64,000 nt of DNA, taken from an uncultured Kushneria sp. (GTDB lineage: Bacteria > Pseudomonadota > Gammaproteobacteria > Pseudomonadales > Halomonadaceae). Positions 62,803-64,000 of this stretch are shown one piece after another (position 1 is the stretch's first letter; the number at the start of each line of letters is the position of its first letter). The notes below the pieces were generated by a model. The model made no database searches, was not told the DNA's origin, and worked only from the letters and a program-made list of their open reading frames with translations. The DNA lies in contig NZ_CANMFC010000005.1 in NCBI RefSeq assembly GCF_947497025.1, forward strand, positions 62,001 to 126,000, written 5' to 3'. The position numbers and the translations under genes were made by a program.

Positions 62803-63837
62803 TTACCCCGCATCGCCGAAGACACCGCCGCGAATCAGGGTCGCCATCACGAAGTGCTGGTTCTCGGTGGAGGGCACCTGATCCTTCAACAGCCAGTTAT
62901 CCAGCAGGTTGTAGAAATCGACCTTCTGTTTCGGCTGACGATAGGCCGTCCCCTGGGTGGTCACCGAGCCGTAGGGTTCGACCGCGATGGGGCCGAGGTC
63001 GCTGCCATCTTCCGGCGCCGGGTACCAGGTGTCGATGGTGCGCAGGGCGTTGCCCAGCTTCTGAGAGTGGATGGCGGCGTTGTGATCGTCACCGATGCTG
63101 TAAAGCGTCTTGCTCTTGTCACCGCGTGAGCGATCCAGAATCAGCTCCTGCGAGGGGAAGACTTCCTGACCGGCCCCCACGCGGGCAAAGGCCACTACGT
63201 CCAGCAGCAGATACTGCTCGCCTGCCAGCGCTCCGGCGATAAGTTGTCCCAATTCACGCGTTTCATCGGTGCCGGTGAAATCACGTGTCGAGTGATCAAG
63301 CGCGTCGAAGGACCATGTCTTCTCTGCCTGTCCGCCTTTCATCTGGCTGACCGTCACCTCGATCTGTTCGGCACCCATGCGGTTGCGCCACAAAAAGCGG
63401 GCGTTGGCGAGGTTGCAGGCGTAGCGGTGCGCCAGTTCATCGAAGCCGTGCTCACTGATATAGCTACTGACGGTCTGCTTGAGCTTTTGCTGGTACTCGG
63501 CGTTGTTGCAGGCGGAAGGATTGCCGGCGCCTGACAGCACCCGCAGCGTGAAGCGGACTGCCAGCGTGTCGGCCTCATGGGGCAGGGCGGCGACATCGAC
63601 GGTCTGCAGGTTGGGATTCTCAATTTGAGCATCGAGTTTGGCCGGGTCCTGATCCTTGGCCTTCAGTCGATTGGAGATGGTGCCGCGCACCGACTTTTCG
63701 CGAACCGGGATGCCGGGCCACGTCTTGTATTGATTCCGCTCATCCCATGAGCCCGCGCTGAACAGCGCATCGGAAGGGTCGAGCTTGCGCTCGAAAGCGA
63801 GGACGGAAGCGGTCTTGAGGGCGTCACTTTTGGCCAT
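62803..63837 (-). CDS. csy3: CRISPR type I-F backbone protein Csy3 (Cas7f)
   Basis: 344 residues. Six copies form the spine of the type I-F surveillance complex along the spacer RNA. Characteristic sequence: ASVLAFERKLDPSDALFSAG, PVREKSVRGTISNRLKAKDQD, NLANARFLWRNRMGAEQIEV and QHFVMATLIRGGVFGDAG near the end. The ATG at 63837 has GGAG six bases upstream; an in-frame start at 63858 overlaps csy2 and is less likely. Co-transcribed with csy2 and cas6f. Confidence 0.96.
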   Translation of the reverse strand: MAKSDALKTASVLAFERKLDPSDALFSAGSWDERNQYKTWPGIPVREKSVRGTISNRLKAKDQDPAKLDAQIENPNLQTVDVAALPHEADTLAVRFTLRVLSGAGNPSACNNAEYQQKLKQTVSSYISEHGFDELAHRYACNLANARFLWRNRMGAEQIEVTVSQMKGGQAEKTWSFDALDHSTRDFTGTDETRELGQLIAGALAGEQYLLLDVVAFARVGAGQEVFPSQELILDRSRGDKSKTLYSIGDDHNAAIHSQKLGNALRTIDTWYPAPEDGSDLGPIAVEPYGSVTTQGTAYRQPKQKVDFYNLLDNWLLKDQVPSTENQHFVMATLIRGGVFGDAG

Positions 63838-63854
63838 GATGGTCTCCTGGAGGA

Positions 63855-64000
63855 TCAATCGTTGTCAGCGTGGGTAAGGGCGTAGTCATTGGTCAGGCGA
63901 TAGATGCCGCGTTCGAGGTCATTTTCAACAAACCACAGCAGCGCGTCGGGCGAGCGCAGCCGGTGCGGGCTGATCCACTCGCCGATGGAATAAAGGCTCT
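63855..64000 (-). CDS. csy2: CRISPR type I-F protein Csy2 (Cas5f), C-terminal part only
   Basis: The last 48 codons are visible. The end of the chain reads SLYSIGEWISPHRLRSPD, then ALLWFVENDLERGIYRLTND, closing YALTHADND before TGA. The GEW-SPHR motif is typical of Csy2, the tail protein that pairs with Csy1. The stop is 17 bp before the csy3 start. The remainder, and probably csy1, cas2-3 and cas1, lie to the right of the window. Confidence 0.9.
   Translation of the reverse strand, partial: SLYSIGEWISPHRLRSPDALLWFVENDLERGIYRLTNDYALTHADND

Overview
The window is high-GC bacterial DNA with tightly packed genes. Gene content and order (thrB type II, a DUF2782 gene and polA together; TRAP dicarboxylate transport; GntP/idonate genes; pntAB; NhaC) point to a halophilic gammaproteobacterium of the Halomonas/Kushneria type (Halomonadaceae). 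That assignment is inferred from gene families and protein style, not from a search. I see no rRNA, tRNA, transposase or prophage.

Layout. 1-7110: core functions on the minus strand: NhaC Na+/H+ antiporter (runs off the left edge), the PntAB proton-pumping transhydrogenase and SpeA arginine decarboxylase. 7251-12735: a five-gene minus-strand operon with touching or overlapping ends: GT2 polyprenyl-phosphate glycosyltransferase, a small LAB_N membrane protein, two ArnT-like GT39 transferases and a UDP-glucuronate-4-epimerase-like SDR. It looks like a complete lipid-A/envelope glycosylation route. 13007-22595: thrB, a DUF2782 protein, polA, a chemoreceptor, a META-domain lipoprotein, a Crp/Fnr regulator and gnd. 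22757-27162: an acid-CoA module (OxlT-like MFS carrier, LysR regulator, class III CoA-transferase, CitE-type lyase). 27227-33677: an unrecognised membrane protein, the DctPQM TRAP transporter, class I fumarase and a small membrane protein. 33818-40863: a sugar-acid region with two GntP permeases, gluconate 5-dehydrogenase, L-idonate 5-dehydrogenase, a CtBP-like 2-hydroxyacid dehydrogenase and an aldo/keto reductase.

40965-43025 is a three-gene envelope-stress group (DUF3618, DUF1469 and YqjD-like); the first protein carries a run of 11-residue repeats. 43373-44020 is a TetR regulator facing away from two consecutive PaoABC-type molybdenum aldehyde oxidoreductase operons (44457-48303 and 48624-52527). 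Only the second has a Tat signal on its iron-sulfur subunit. Then come a polysaccharide deacetylase-family protein, an SDR, CopC-CopD, a CobW/COG0523 zinc GTPase with a good upstream Zur box, a PACE efflux pump divergent from its probable LysR regulator, and a PilZ/HD-GYP protein behind a sigma-28-like promoter.

The right end (60214-64000) is a type I-F CRISPR-Cas locus read on the minus strand: 32 repeats and 31 spacers, an AT-rich leader, cas6f (csy4), csy3 and the end of csy2. The remaining cas genes should lie just beyond the window.

The most interesting accessory systems are the GT2/LAB_N/GT39x2/epimerase operon, the duplicated Pao oxidoreductase operons with an orphan TetR, and the CRISPR array. 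None of them can be called a new system from sequence alone.
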